From Microbacterium sp. CGR2 (GTDB lineage: Bacteria > Actinomycetota > Actinomycetes > Actinomycetales > Microbacteriaceae): 64,000 bases of DNA. A program made the position numbers and the translations under genes. The DNA is taken from contig NZ_RBHX01000001.1 in assembly GCF_003626735.1 (NCBI RefSeq), positions 2,914,001 to 2,978,000 of the forward strand, given 5' to 3'. Shown one piece after another: positions 22,102 to 31,465 of the stretch. The stretch's first letter is position 1. Each line of letters begins with the position of its first letter. The notes beneath the pieces were generated by a model. That model saw only the letters and a list, made by a program, of their open reading frames with translations, did not search any database and was not told the DNA's origin.

Positions 22102-25062
22102 TCAGTCGTCGAACAGCCCGCGGATGTCATCGGCCGTGAGCGACTGGGCGAACAGCGCTTCGTCGTCCATGACGGCGGTGAACAGGCGCGCTTTACGGCG
22201 CTGCAGCTCGAGCACCTTCTCCTCGATCGTGCCGCTGGAGATCATCCGATAGACGAACACCTGGCTGGTCTGGCCGATCCGGTGCGTCCGGTCGACGGCC
22301 TGCGCCTCCGCGGCGGGATTCCACCACGGGTCGAGCAGGAACACGTAGTCGGCCTCCGTGAGGGTCAGACCGAATCCACCTGCCTTCAGGCTGATCAGGA
22401 AGACCGGCTGCTCCCCCCTCTGAAACCCTTCGACGACGGTCTGACGGTGTCGGGTGGAACCGTCGAGATGGGCGTACGGGACGCCCGCTGCGTCGAGCCG
22501 CGCGGCAGCCATGTCGAGAAAAGACGTGAACTGGCTGAACACGAGCGCCCGGTGCCCCTCGGCCTGCAACTCCGCGACGCGGTCCAGGAGCACGTCCAGC
22601 TTGCGGGAGCCGATCTTCGCGTCGGCCGGATCGATCAGACCCGGAGCAAGACTGAGCATGCGCAGCAGGGTGAGCGAGCGGAACACGATGAAGCGATTGC
22701 GGTCGAGATCTTCGAGCAAGCCGAGCACTTTCTGGCGTTCACGCTGCAGCACCGTCTCATAGAGCGCTCGATGCGAGCCGCTCAACTCGACCTCCAGCAG
22801 CTGCTCCTGCTTGGAGGGGAGTTCCGGAGCGACGAGTTCTTTCGTTCGGCGCAGGAGGAGCGGGCGGATGCGACGGCGCAGCTGCTGGAGCCGACGCTGG
22901 CGATAGGGGCCGCCCTCCGCATTCTCCGGGACCTTTCCCTGCTCGATCGGCTGGATGTAGTGCTCGCGGAACTTCCGCGCCGACGGGAAGAGCCCGGGAG
23001 CTGCGAGCTTGAGGAGCGCCCACAGTTCGCTGAGGCTGTTCTCCATCGGTGTTCCGGTGACCGCGTAGGTCACGTCCGCGCGGAAACCGGCGACAGCCCG
23101 GTGGAGTTTGGTGGCGGGATTCTTCACGAACTGGGCCTCATCGAGGATCAGCCCTGCCCACTCGACGGCGGCGAATTCGGTCTCGTCGAGTCGCGCGATC
23201 GCATACGTCGTGACCACCAGGTCAGCGCTTCGCAGCGCCCGCTCCAGCGATTGCCCCCGAGTGGATTCCCGAACCGCGACCTTCAGCGTCGGCGCGAACC
23301 GCGCAGCCTCCGCTCGCCATGTCGCCAGCACCGACGTGGGCACGACGACCAGGAACGGCCGTTGCTCGCCGGCATCCCGGGCGTGCATGATCAGCGCAAG
23401 GAGTTGCAGCGTCTTCCCGAGTCCCATGTCGTCGGCGAGTATCCCGCCGAGACGATGGCGCCACAGGAAGGCGAGCCAGTCCAGACCGGCCTTCTGATAG
23501 GGGCGGAGCTCGGCGGTCAGGCCTCGGGGAACCTCGACGGCGGGGACACCCGAGGCCGTGCGCAGGCCGTCGGCGACGGCGCGCCAGCTCACGGCAGGCT
23601 GCGCCTCGTCGGCCAGGTCTTCGAACTCCTCCCAGAGGTCGGTCTGATAGCGGCTGATCCGCGGCCCGGTTTCCCACTCATCGAGTTCGCCGGCTTCGTC
23701 GATGAGCTCGCGGAGCCGATCCAGCGCGGGATGGTTGAGCGAGAAATACCCGCCGTCAGCGAGCAGCAGCTTCTTGCGGCCGCGGCTCAGCGCGGTGAAC
23801 AACGGCTCGAAGGGGATGCTGCGACCGTCGATCCGCACGAGAACCCCGAGGTCGAACCAGTCGGGGTCACTGCTCTCGACGGTGGAGACGGTGACCTCGG
23901 GTTCTCCGGTGAGTTCGCGGTAGGCCTTGCGTCTCCCCGACACCGCGACGGCGACGCCTTCCGCCTCGAGCATCGGGATGGCGCGACTGACGAACTCGGC
24001 CGCCTCCACGTCGTGAAATGCTCCCTCCGGAGCGAACCCGATGCCGAGCCGCTGCTCCCAGACGGCGTGAAGAGCGTTGCGACGGGTGTTCTCCGCGGCG
24101 GGATCGCGGATCGCATCCGAGGTGTGCGCGAACGGTACGCGCCCGAATCCGGGATACTCCCACTCGAAGGCGTACTTCACCGTGTCGCCGCGGAGGAACG
24201 ACAGGAGGAGGACGGGCTGAGGCGCCGGCAGCACGGGAAGCTGCAGGTCTCCGACCGCGTGCACGGCGGCGCGGCGGGCGAGCACCGGGTAACCCTCGCG
24301 AAGGAACGCGGCCTCCTCCGCGGACGGCACGATGACAGGCCCCGACGCGTCCAGCAGTGCACGCACGGAATCACTGAGCGGGACCTCGGCGAGCGTCACC
24401 TGCAGATTGGAGCCGCGTTGCGCGACCTCGTACACACCGCTGCGGCCGATTGCACGGATGTCCGCGGCGTCGACCGGCCGACCGTCGATGGTCACAGCGG
24501 GGCGCACGACGAGGCCTCCGTCGACGCGTCGCTCGATCGCGGCGACGATTTCTCCGCCGTTCGCGAGCGACACGCTCGTGCTCTTCTGAGTGGCGACGAG
24601 GGGGATCCCGACTTCGGCCCCCGTTCTGAGGTGACGCCAGAACAGTCCCGACTCGATGAATTCGGCGATCAGCCACTCTCCGGCGGTGCCGGAGAGGAGC
24701 GTGTCGCGCGCGATGCTCAACAGGTCGGCGAACCAGCGGGAGCCCGCACGGCCGTATTGCGTGGGCGAGCGGCGCACAGCATCCCAGGAGGCGCTGCCCT
24801 GAACCCACGATCCGGTGGCATCGCTTCGCTCGAGCGGACGGATCCCCAGCAGGATCTCACCGGTCTGCTTCGCGACGTCGCGCGCGGTCGCGGCGCGCTG
24901 GGGCCGTGACGCCCACGGATTCGCGCCGCGGCCGTCGCGCAGCCTCACTTCGATGCCGAGTGCCAGAGGCGTCTTGACCTCTTCGGCGGTTGCACCGAGG
25001 AGCGCGCGCCACTGCTCTCCTGGCCCGTGGCCGGAGTCGGGTGATGCGAGCGGAGAGGACAT
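22102..25062 (-). CDS. SNF2-family DEAD/DEAH helicase-like ATPase without SWIM finger
   Basis: A 986-residue SNF2/Rad54-like ATPase. The N-terminal half (about 1-500) is the bacterial SNF2-associated region. The motor follows: AELRPYQKAGLDWLAFL, Walker A ILADDMGLGKTLQLLAL near residue 545, DEAQ box LILDEAQFVKNP near 640, and the helicase-C domain with ALVFSQFTSFLDM, FLISLKAGGFGLTLTEAD and VDRTHRIGQ. It is a double-stranded DNA translocase by family. Many actinobacterial relatives begin with a Zn-binding SWIM motif, which is absent here; only 47 nt separate it from nusB, so no upstream exon is hidden. Substrate and role are unknown. Confidence 0.9.
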   Translation of the reverse strand: MSSPLASPDSGHGPGEQWRALLGATAEEVKTPLALGIEVRLRDGRGANPWASRPQRAATARDVAKQTGEILLGIRPLERSDATGSWVQGSASWDAVRRSPTQYGRAGSRWFADLLSIARDTLLSGTAGEWLIAEFIESGLFWRHLRTGAEVGIPLVATQKSTSVSLANGGEIVAAIERRVDGGLVVRPAVTIDGRPVDAADIRAIGRSGVYEVAQRGSNLQVTLAEVPLSDSVRALLDASGPVIVPSAEEAAFLREGYPVLARRAAVHAVGDLQLPVLPAPQPVLLLSFLRGDTVKYAFEWEYPGFGRVPFAHTSDAIRDPAAENTRRNALHAVWEQRLGIGFAPEGAFHDVEAAEFVSRAIPMLEAEGVAVAVSGRRKAYRELTGEPEVTVSTVESSDPDWFDLGVLVRIDGRSIPFEPLFTALSRGRKKLLLADGGYFSLNHPALDRLRELIDEAGELDEWETGPRISRYQTDLWEEFEDLADEAQPAVSWRAVADGLRTASGVPAVEVPRGLTAELRPYQKAGLDWLAFLWRHRLGGILADDMGLGKTLQLLALIMHARDAGEQRPFLVVVPTSVLATWRAEAARFAPTLKVAVRESTRGQSLERALRSADLVVTTYAIARLDETEFAAVEWAGLILDEAQFVKNPATKLHRAVAGFRADVTYAVTGTPMENSLSELWALLKLAAPGLFPSARKFREHYIQPIEQGKVPENAEGGPYRQRRLQQLRRRIRPLLLRRTKELVAPELPSKQEQLLEVELSGSHRALYETVLQRERQKVLGLLEDLDRNRFIVFRSLTLLRMLSLAPGLIDPADAKIGSRKLDVLLDRVAELQAEGHRALVFSQFTSFLDMAAARLDAAGVPYAHLDGSTRHRQTVVEGFQRGEQPVFLISLKAGGFGLTLTEADYVFLLDPWWNPAAEAQAVDRTHRIGQTSQVFVYRMISSGTIEEKVLELQRRKARLFTAVMDDEALFAQSLTADDIRGLFDD

Positions 25063-25109
25063 GAGGTCATCTTCTCCGGCGCAGCCGACAGAGCGCTTCT
25101 CCGGCTCCG

Positions 25110-25520
25110 TCAGGCAGCTCGGGACACCCGTGCGAGGACGCCGTGCACGAAGGCGCCGGAATCGTCGGTGGAGAACTCCTTGGCGAGTTCGACCGCTTCG
25201 TCGATCGCGACGGCCGTAGGGATCTCGTCGTTGTAGAGGATCTCCCAGACACCGATGCGGAGCAGTGCACGATCCACCGCCGGCATCCGGTCGAGTTTCC
25301 AGTCACGGCTGTGCGTGGTGATGTGCTCGTCGATCTCGTCGCGCTGATCGATGATGCCGTCGACGATCTCCCGCGCATACAGCCAGGAGGCCTCCCGCGC
25401 GGGCTCGCTCGCGGCGCGCTTGGCTTCTGCGGCGAGGGCGACCGAGACATCGTCACCGCGCACATCGGCGGAGAAGAGGATGTCGAGAGCGCGCTTGCGC
25501 GCCTTCGTACGTGCGCTCAC
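25110..25520 (-). CDS. nusB: Transcription antitermination protein NusB
   Basis: A 136-residue all-helical RNA-binding protein that acts with NusE (S10) in rRNA antitermination. It opens with SARTKARKRALDILFSADVR and has the conserved ILYNDEIPTAVAIDEAVELA segment followed by FVHGVLARV. The start is a GTG (25518-25520), 3 nt after the efp stop, so expression depends on efp read-through. The efp-nusB pair is standard in actinobacteria. Confidence 0.96.
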   Translation of the reverse strand: MSARTKARKRALDILFSADVRGDDVSVALAAEAKRAASEPAREASWLYAREIVDGIIDQRDEIDEHITTHSRDWKLDRMPAVDRALLRIGVWEILYNDEIPTAVAIDEAVELAKEFSTDDSGAFVHGVLARVSRAA

Positions 25521-25523
25521 GCC

Positions 25524-26084
25524 TTACTTCTCGCGACCGAGGTAGTCACCGGTGCGGGTGTCGACCTTGATCTTCGTTCCGGTCTCGACGAACAGGGGAA
25601 CCTGCATCTCATAGCCGGTTTCGACCGTTGCGGGCTTGGTGCCGGCCGACGAGCGATCGCCCTGCAGACCCGGCTCCGTGTAGGTCACCTCGAGAATGAC
25701 GGATGCCGGAAGATCGATGTACAACGGGTTGCCGTTGTTGAGCGCGATCGTCACCTGCTGGTTCTCCAGCAGGAAGTTCTTCGCATCTCCGACGGTCGCG
25801 GCACCGACGGTGATCTGGTCGTAGTCCGACGTGTCCATGAACACGAAGCTGTCGCCGTCGGCGTAGAGGTAGGTGAAATCGCGACGGTCGACGTTCTCGA
25901 TGTCGATCTTCGCCCCGGCGTTGTAGGTGCGGTCGACGACCTTGCCCGAGACGACGTTCTTCAGCTTGGTCCGCACGAACGCGCCACCCTTGCCGGGCTT
26001 CACGTGCTGGAACTCGATGACGTTCCAAAGTTGTCCGTCGATGCTGAGAACGACGCCGTTCTTGATGTCTGCGGTAGATGCCAT
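25524..26084 (-). CDS. efp: Translation elongation factor P
   Basis: A 186-residue EF-P with the three beta-barrel domains. The loop that inserts into the peptidyl-transferase centre reads [17 protein letters not shown], with a Lys between Pro-Gly and Gly-Gly, the PGK form seen in actinobacteria. The C-terminal signature is [20 protein letters not shown]. It relieves ribosome stalling at proline runs. The ATG at 26082-26084 begins [12 protein letters not shown]; upstream open sequence is leader. Confidence 0.97.
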   Translation of the reverse strand: MASTADIKNGVVLSIDGQLWNVIEFQHVKPGKGGAFVRTKLKNVVSGKVVDRTYNAGAKIDIENVDRRDFTYLYADGDSFVFMDTSDYDQITVGAATVGDAKNFLLENQQVTIALNNGNPLYIDLPASVILEVTYTEPGLQGDRSSAGTKPATVETGYEMQVPLFVETGTKIKVDTRTGDYLGREK

Positions 26085-26110
26085 GCGCTGGGGATTCCGT
26101 TCGTGTGTCT

Positions 26111-26132
26111 GCGGGGGCGGCCTCTCCCCCGC
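26111..26132. other. GC hairpin in the efp leader
   Basis: The 7-bp stem GCGGGGG (26111-26117) pairs with CCCCCGC (26126-26132) around an 8-nt loop, lying between the predicted efp promoter and start codon. It may affect mRNA stability or access to the start; no known leader family is recognised. Confidence 0.4.
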
Positions 26133-26154
26133 GAACAGGCAGGGCCGACAGTCG

Positions 26155-26182
26155 ATTCTACGGGATGCGCGGCGCGTGTCCG
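26155..26182 (-). promoter_or_regulatory. Predicted efp promoter
   Basis: On the minus strand CGGACA (26182-26177) is a -35-like hexamer separated by 16 nt from a TAGAAT -10 (26160-26155). Transcription would start near 26148, giving a leader of about 65 nt. Confidence 0.5.
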
Positions 26183-26220
26183 CGTTGGGACGGTTCCGGC
26201 GTCCGCCTCTCGCGTTCTTA

Positions 26221-27392
26221 GAACCCTGCACCGACAACGAGGCGAATCGTCTGGCGTCGCTGCGAGCCGAGCGCATCGTCGCCGCACTCGAGATGGCGCG
26301 GCGGCATCCTGAGATCTACACGCACGACGCCGACTCCGACATGGCAGAGCGCTCGGCGATGCTCGATATCGCCCTGCGGCTGCGCATCTCGGAAGATCAG
26401 GTGCGCGAGCTGCACGGGACGGCACGCTGGGCGATGCGCCGTCTGCCCATGCTGTGGACACAGGCTCGAGATGGGTTCGCGACGATGACCGCCGTTCGCC
26501 AGGTCGTGACGCATCTCCACGCCATCCTGCCTGCGACGGATGCACCACAGGAGTTGCATGATGCCGTTGCCGCCGTCATCGCGAAGATCGACCAGGCCGC
26601 GTCCGAGTGGGTCCTGACGTGCGCGACCGAGGCTTTCCGACGCCGAGTCAAGCGGCGGATCGACGCCATCAGCGGCGATCTTGCCGCGCGTCGCCACACC
26701 GGGCGATGGCAGACCGCAAGGTGACCTGTGCCCCCGCGGGTGACGGGATGTCGTGGATCAGTGCGCTGGTGCCATCGCACGAGGCGGCCGCCGTGATGGG
26801 GCGTCTCACCGCCACAGCGAAGCACCTGCAGAAAGACCGCCGCGAGGGGCGCACACGGAGTCAGATCCGCGCCGACTTGTTCGTCTCCTGGCTGAAGGGG
26901 GAGGGCACAGCGACCGCAGTGAAGACGAAGCTCTTCGTGACCGTGCCTGCGCAGCTCCTGGCCGGCCAGCCGGTTCCGGTCGAGCAGGCCACGGTCGTCG
27001 GTGGCGACACGATTGACCCGATCACCGCGAAGCAGCTCTTCCTCGATGGCCGGTCGTTCCACCGTGTGATCACCGACCCGGTCAGAGGGGTGGTCGTCGA
27101 CATGGACCGGCGAACCTATCGACCGACGCGCGCTCAGCGCGACTGGCTGATCGTGCAACACGGCACGTGCTCCCGCGACGGATGCTCGCGGCTGGCGGTC
27201 GATGCCGACCTCGACCACGATCGGCCCTGGTCACGGGGAGGTCGCACGAATGTCAGCGACCTTCGCCCTCTGTGTCCGCGTGATCACCGGCACCGGCACC
27301 GCACCCGTGCCGTTTATCGCACGCGACGAGATCGAACCGTCGAGGTCACCACACCGACCGGCTTCACGAGCGACGCTCCCCTGCCGTTCTGA
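26221..27392 (+). pseudogene. DUF222/HNH endonuclease-like gene, frameshifted and 5'-truncated
   Basis: Two overlapping reading frames together give one DUF222/HNH protein. The first (to 26724) carries the DUF222 part ([20 protein letters not shown] ... LRISEDQVRELHG); the second (open until 27392) continues with MADRKVTCAPAGDGMSW and the zinc/HNH module CSRDGCSRLAVDADLDHDRP, SRGGRTNVSDLRPLC, RDHRHRH. The frames cross near 26700-26712, where a 1-nt insertion or 2-nt loss would restore continuity. No good start or ribosome site precedes the first part. The usual Asn-Leu and His-His of the HNH core read Asp-Leu and Asp-His. I judge it inactive; a sequencing error is the alternative for the frameshift. 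Confidence 0.75.
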
Positions 27393-27400
27393 ACCGCGCC

Positions 27401-27535
27401 ACCGTGTTCGCTTCGCCACCATGTTCGCTTTGCCGCCGCGTTCGCCGCGGGACCATGTTCGCCTCGCCCGCGCGTTCGCCGCGCGACCATGTTCGCCTCG
27501 CCACCGCGTCGCCGCGCGACCACGTTCGCTGCGAC
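27401..27535. repeat. 17-bp-periodic tandem repeat array
   Basis: GTTCGC recurs at 27406, 27423, 27440, 27457, 27474 and 27491, each exactly 17 nt apart, then as GTCGC at 27508 after a 1-nt loss and again at 27524. Alternate units begin ACCATG, so the higher-order repeat is 34 nt (27418-27451, 27452-27485, then a 33-nt copy to 27518). It fills the gap between the HNH pseudogene and aroQ, which end towards each other. There are no unique spacers, so it is not CRISPR. Confidence 0.85.
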
Positions 27536-27538
27536 TCC

Positions 27539-27979
27539 TCAGAGCTGTGCGATCAGTTCTCGCACCGCGTCCGCGTAGCCCTCGATGCCACGACCGATCA
27601 CCCGCACCGCCGCAACATCGTGCAGATACGAGTGGTGACGGAACTCCTCACGGGCGTAGACATCGGAGATGTGCACCTCGGCGAACGGAAGCGAAACCCC
27701 GGTCAACGCATCCCGGAGCACGACGGACGTGTGTGTCAATCCGCCGGGGTTGATCACGATTCCGGCGCAGTCTTCCCGCGCGGCATGGATCGCATCGATC
27801 AACACGCCCTCGTGGTTGCTCTGGATCGCGCGAACCTCGAAGCCCTCAGCGGACGCCGTCTCCGCAGTCAGCCGTTCGACATCGGCGAGCGTGGCAGTGC
27901 CGTAGATTCCGGGCTCACGAGTACCCAGAAGGTTCAGGTTGGGACCGTTGACGAGAAGAAGCCGCGAGTACGTCGTCAC
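27539..27979 (-). CDS. aroQ: Type II 3-dehydroquinate dehydratase
   Basis: A 146-residue enzyme for the third shikimate step. Signatures are VNGPNLNLLGTREPGIYG with the catalytic Tyr and lid loop, IQSNHEGVLIDAIHAA, IVINPGGLTHTSV and EVHISDVYAREEFRHHS with the active-site His. The dodecameric type II enzyme is usual in actinobacteria. It starts at GTG in a GTGA overlap with the acetyltransferase gene and ends a few bases from the repeat array, which may form the operon's 3' end. Confidence 0.97.
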   Translation of the reverse strand: MTTYSRLLLVNGPNLNLLGTREPGIYGTATLADVERLTAETASAEGFEVRAIQSNHEGVLIDAIHAAREDCAGIVINPGGLTHTSVVLRDALTGVSLPFAEVHISDVYAREEFRHHSYLHDVAAVRVIGRGIEGYADAVRELIAQL

Positions 27980-28527
27980 GAGGAAACACCAGCCGCGTCC
28001 ACCAGTGACCGCGTCATCTCCGTTTCCGGACCGATCGAGGCCGTGAACCGCGCACCGGTGTCGACGAACCCTGCCCGGCGGTACGCCGCCTGTGCTCGGT
28101 CGTTGTCGACGTGCACATCGAGCGCGAGCGCCCCGTCACCGAGGGCGCGTGCCCATTCAGCCGCCGCAGAGAGCAGCGTGTCGATGATGCCCGCAGCGCG
28201 ATGCTCTGGTCGGACGAAGACACCGACGACATCCCCGCGTGGCGCGGTCACGACGCGACCGTGATGATCGGTGTCACCGGCGTTCCGCCGGATCACGGTG
28301 ACCGTGCCGACCCAGTCGCCATTCGACTCCGCGACGAACTGCGCGACCGTGTCGCCATCGGCGCTGTTGGCCGCCCGGTCCTGCCAGAACTCGTCCGGTC
28401 GCTCCGCCTCGGCCTCGTACGAGGTCAGAAAGGCGATCGAGGCGAGAGGATCACGGACTGCGTCGAGCCGCAGATCCCGCACACGCTGCCACTCGTCCGC
28501 GCGGACGCGCCGGACGGACACGCTCAC
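27976..28527 (-). CDS. GNAT family N-acetyltransferase
   Basis: A 183-residue GNAT-fold protein. It starts SVSVRRVRADEWQRVRDLRL, has the acetyl-CoA binding segment VGVFVRPEHRAAGIIDTLL (R-x-x-G-x form) and a late LDVHVDNDRAQAAYRRAGF typical of motif B. It sits between aroQ and aroB with GTGA overlaps on both sides, so it is translated as part of the shikimate operon. The substrate is unknown; it may act on a small molecule or a protein N-terminus. This insertion is not part of the classical aro order. Confidence 0.85.
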   Translation of the reverse strand: MSVSVRRVRADEWQRVRDLRLDAVRDPLASIAFLTSYEAEAERPDEFWQDRAANSADGDTVAQFVAESNGDWVGTVTVIRRNAGDTDHHGRVVTAPRGDVVGVFVRPEHRAAGIIDTLLSAAAEWARALGDGALALDVHVDNDRAQAAYRRAGFVDTGARFTASIGPETEMTRSLVDAAGVSS

Positions 28528-29612
28528 GCGCCGACCTCCTGGTATGCGGCGAAGAGCAGCGACTCATCGGGTGCCTGCAACACGGTGGGCTTGGCGATGT
28601 CGTCGAGCAGGATGAACCGGAGCATGCCACCCCGGCTCTTCTTGTCGCGCTGCATCGTGGCGAGCAGCTGCGGCCACGCGCCGGCGCGGTACGACGTCGG
28701 CAGCCCCAGGGACTCCAGGATCGTGCGGTGCCTTTCCGCCGCAGCATCCGAAAGCCGTCCGGCGAGCCGAGAGAGCTCTCCGGCGTAGAGCATGCCAACC
28801 GAGATCGCCGCTCCGTGGCGCCACCGATAGCGCTCGGCGTGTTCGATCGCGTGGCCGAGGGTGTGACCGTAGTTGAGGATCTCGCGCAGGCCGGCTTCGC
28901 GGAAGTCGTCCGACACGACCTGGGCCTTCATATCGATGGCGAGCTCGATGGCACGACGGAACTCGTCGGTGGTCGTGTCGACGGCGCGCACGGGATCCGC
29001 CTCGATGATGTGGAGAATCTCCGGTGCCCAGATGAACCCGGCCTTCACGACCTCCGCGAAACCCGCAGTCGCCTCGTTCGGGCTGAGGCTGGCGAGTTCG
29101 TCGAGGTCACCGATCACCGCTGTCGGAGCCCAGAACGCCCCGACGAGGTTCTTCCCCTCACCGGTGTTGATGCCCGTCTTACCGCCGACTGCGGCATCGA
29201 CGAGACCGAGCACAGTCGTCGGCACCTGAACCAGCTGCACGCCGCGCAGCCAGGTCGCCGCCACGAAACCGGCGAGATCCGTCACCGCTCCCCCGCCGTA
29301 TCCGACCACCGCATCGCTCCGCGTGAAGTCCGCCTGCCCCATCACCTGCCAGCAGAACGCGGCGACCTCGACCCGCTTGCCCTGCTCGGCATCCGGGATC
29401 TCGGCCAACAGCACCTCGCGCGGCCCGTCCTGCGCATCCGCCAGCAGGCGTTCCCGCAGCTCCGCCGCGCGCACGGCCAGAGTCGGCGGGTGCACGACCA
29501 GAACCTTGCGCACTCCGGGTGCGAGCGCAGCAGACACGCGGTCCAAGACACCGCGTCCGATCGTGATGTCGTAGGCGTCGTTCCCGGTGACGCTGATGGT
29601 CGTCGTGCTCAT
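28524..29612 (-). CDS. aroB: 3-dehydroquinate synthase
   Basis: A 362-residue NAD-dependent enzyme that cyclises DAHP to 3-dehydroquinate. The NAD and substrate motifs are GYGGGAVTDLAGFVAATWLR, VPTTVLGLVDAAVGGKTGIN and the zinc-binding ILNYGHTLGHAIEH. The ATG at 29610-29612 ([10 protein letters not shown]) overlaps the aroK stop as ATGA. Earlier in-frame sequence is aroK antisense-of-frame noise. Length and motifs indicate an active enzyme. Confidence 0.97.
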   Translation of the reverse strand: MSTTTISVTGNDAYDITIGRGVLDRVSAALAPGVRKVLVVHPPTLAVRAAELRERLLADAQDGPREVLLAEIPDAEQGKRVEVAAFCWQVMGQADFTRSDAVVGYGGGAVTDLAGFVAATWLRGVQLVQVPTTVLGLVDAAVGGKTGINTGEGKNLVGAFWAPTAVIGDLDELASLSPNEATAGFAEVVKAGFIWAPEILHIIEADPVRAVDTTTDEFRRAIELAIDMKAQVVSDDFREAGLREILNYGHTLGHAIEHAERYRWRHGAAISVGMLYAGELSRLAGRLSDAAAERHRTILESLGLPTSYRAGAWPQLLATMQRDKKSRGGMLRFILLDDIAKPTVLQAPDESLLFAAYQEVGA

Positions 29613-30127
29613 CGCTGTTCTCTCCTCCATGCCACGATCTCGTCGGCAATTCTCTGCATCGGGCGTCGGGACGTGTCGAACGTCACCGAGGCCACCTCGT
29701 CGTACAAGTCTCTGCGCTCGTCGAAGATGCGCTTCCACCGCTCCAACGGGTCCTCTCCCGCCAGCAGGGGCCGACTGCCTCCCCGGATGCGATCGGCCAC
29801 CGATTCTTCGCTCACCGTCAGGAAGACCACCGGATGCCGCTTCAGAAGGTCGCGTGTGCCGGGATCTGTCACCGCACCGCCACCGAGCGAGACCACACCA
29901 CCCTCCGTCAGCGCGGTCGCCACAGCGGCGCGCTCCAATTCGCGAAAGCGCGCCTCACCCTGCTCGGCGAAGATCTGCGGAATGGGCCCATGCTCGGCAG
30001 CGATCCTCTTGTCGGTGTCGACGAAAGCCACACCCAGTCGACGCGCGACCCGTCGCCCGACGCTGGTCTTGCCGGCCGCCATCGGGCCGACCAGCACCAG
30101 CGTGAGAGCCTCAGTCTCGCTCGTCAT
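29609..30127 (-). CDS. aroK: Shikimate kinase
   Basis: A 172-residue NMP-kinase-fold enzyme that phosphorylates shikimate. The P-loop is [16 protein letters not shown], followed by [24 protein letters not shown] and [10 protein letters not shown] (shikimate-binding Gly run) and the lid RPLLAG. The ATG at 30125-30127 overlaps aroC by 17 nt. The aroB-aroK-aroC block is the usual actinobacterial shikimate operon. Confidence 0.96.
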   Translation of the reverse strand: MTSETEALTLVLVGPMAAGKTSVGRRVARRLGVAFVDTDKRIAAEHGPIPQIFAEQGEARFRELERAAVATALTEGGVVSLGGGAVTDPGTRDLLKRHPVVFLTVSEESVADRIRGGSRPLLAGEDPLERWKRIFDERRDLYDEVASVTFDTSRRPMQRIADEIVAWRREQR

Positions 30128-31340
30128 GCGCGATGAGCGCCGCTTCGGACGCAGGGGTCGTGCGCAGTTCGGCGGGGATTCCCGCGAGGTACCCCTCGAG
30201 ATTGCGTCGTGTCTCACGGATGCTGTCGCCCCCGAACTTCTCGAGCACCGCCCGAGCGAGTTCCACCGCGACCATCGCCTCCGCGACGACGCCGGCGGCC
30301 GGCACCGCGCAGACGTCGGAACGCTGGTGATGGGCAGTGGCGTCCTCACCCGTCGCGACGTCGATCGTGCGAAGCGCGTGCGGCACGGTGGCGATGGGCT
30401 TCATCCCGGCCCGGACGCGGAGCACGGTGCCCGTGGACATACCGCCCTCGGTGCCTCCGGCGCGGTCCGACCGGCGAGAGATCCCCTCCGCCGTGGCGAA
30501 GAGTTCATCGTGGGCGGCAGAGCCACGCCGACGAGTGGTCTCGAAGCCGTCGCCGACCTCGACCCCCTTGATCGCCTGGATGCTCATGAGCGCCTGGGCG
30601 AGGCGAGCGTCGAGCCGGCGGTCCCAGTGCACATGCGAGCCGAGTCCCGGCGGGAGTCCGTAGGCGAGCACCTCGACGATGCCGCCGAGGGTGTCGCCGT
30701 CCTTCTTGGCGTCGTCGACTTCGGCCACCATCAGCGCGGATGTCGTGGGATCGAAGCAACGCAGCGGATCCGCATCCAGCGCGTCCACGTCATCCGGCGT
30801 CGGCAGAGCCGAGCCGGCGGGCACCTGCACAGGACCGATCGAGAGCGTGTGGCTGACGAGGCGGATCCCCAGTTCGCTGAGGAACGAGCGGGCGATCGCC
30901 CCGAGTGCGACGCGCGCCGCCGTCTCCCGGGCGCTGGCGCGCTCGAGAATCGGCCGAGCCTCGTCGAAGTCGTACTTCTGCATGCCGACCAGGTCGGCGT
31001 GACCCGGTCGTGGACGCGTCAGCGGTGCGCTACGGCCGCGGGACTTGTCGGTGAGTTCCACGGGCTCGGGGTTCATGACCTCGATCCACTTCGGCCACTC
31101 CGTGTTGCCGATACGGAGCGCGATGGGGCTGCCCAGCGTCTTGCCGTGGCGCACGCCCCCGGAGAGCGTGAGCTCATCCTGCTCGAACTTCATCCGCGAT
31201 CCGCGGCCATACCCGAGCTTTCGTCGGGCGAGATCGGCCTGAATGGCCTCGGACGACACCGGAACGCCGGAGGGCAGACCCTCCATGACGGCGATGAGTT
31301 CTGGGCCGTGCGATTCGCCGGCCGTGAGCACGCGGAGCAT
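30111..31340 (-). CDS. aroC: Chorismate synthase
   Basis: A 409-residue FMN-dependent lyase that makes chorismate from EPSP. It begins [19 protein letters not shown]; other family blocks are [47 protein letters not shown] and [10 protein letters not shown]. The ATG at 31338-31340 starts the conserved domain. It is the first gene of the aroC-aroK-aroB-GNAT-aroQ run, with about 140 bases of upstream sequence before aroE. Confidence 0.97.
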   Translation of the reverse strand: MLRVLTAGESHGPELIAVMEGLPSGVPVSSEAIQADLARRKLGYGRGSRMKFEQDELTLSGGVRHGKTLGSPIALRIGNTEWPKWIEVMNPEPVELTDKSRGRSAPLTRPRPGHADLVGMQKYDFDEARPILERASARETAARVALGAIARSFLSELGIRLVSHTLSIGPVQVPAGSALPTPDDVDALDADPLRCFDPTTSALMVAEVDDAKKDGDTLGGIVEVLAYGLPPGLGSHVHWDRRLDARLAQALMSIQAIKGVEVGDGFETTRRRGSAAHDELFATAEGISRRSDRAGGTEGGMSTGTVLRVRAGMKPIATVPHALRTIDVATGEDATAHHQRSDVCAVPAAGVVAEAMVAVELARAVLEKFGGDSIRETRRNLEGYLAGIPAELRTTPASEAALIAHDERD

Positions 31341-31465
31341 TGCTCCAGTCTCCCATGGGTTGACACAGCCGCTGCGCCGCATGTCGGGAGTGCCAGGTCA
31401 AAGTGCTTGCCCAGCGGCGCCGGGGGCGCGTTTGCGACCTTCCACCCAATCGTGGGGCCGCGCTA

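Noticed and set aside
20338..24909. A very long plus-strand open frame (about 1,500 codons) opposite the Rieske/MBL and SNF2 genes
   Set aside because: It runs antisense to two clearly conserved genes and across the gap between them, has no recognisable domain, and is expected in DNA with very high third-position GC.
26221..27392. HNH gene as part of a group I/II intron, phage or insertion sequence
   Set aside because: The protein is of the free-standing DUF222 type; there are no flanking inverted repeats, target-site duplications or other phage genes.
27401..27535. Possible CRISPR array
   Set aside because: The units are contiguous 17/34-nt repeats without unique spacers, and no cas genes are present.
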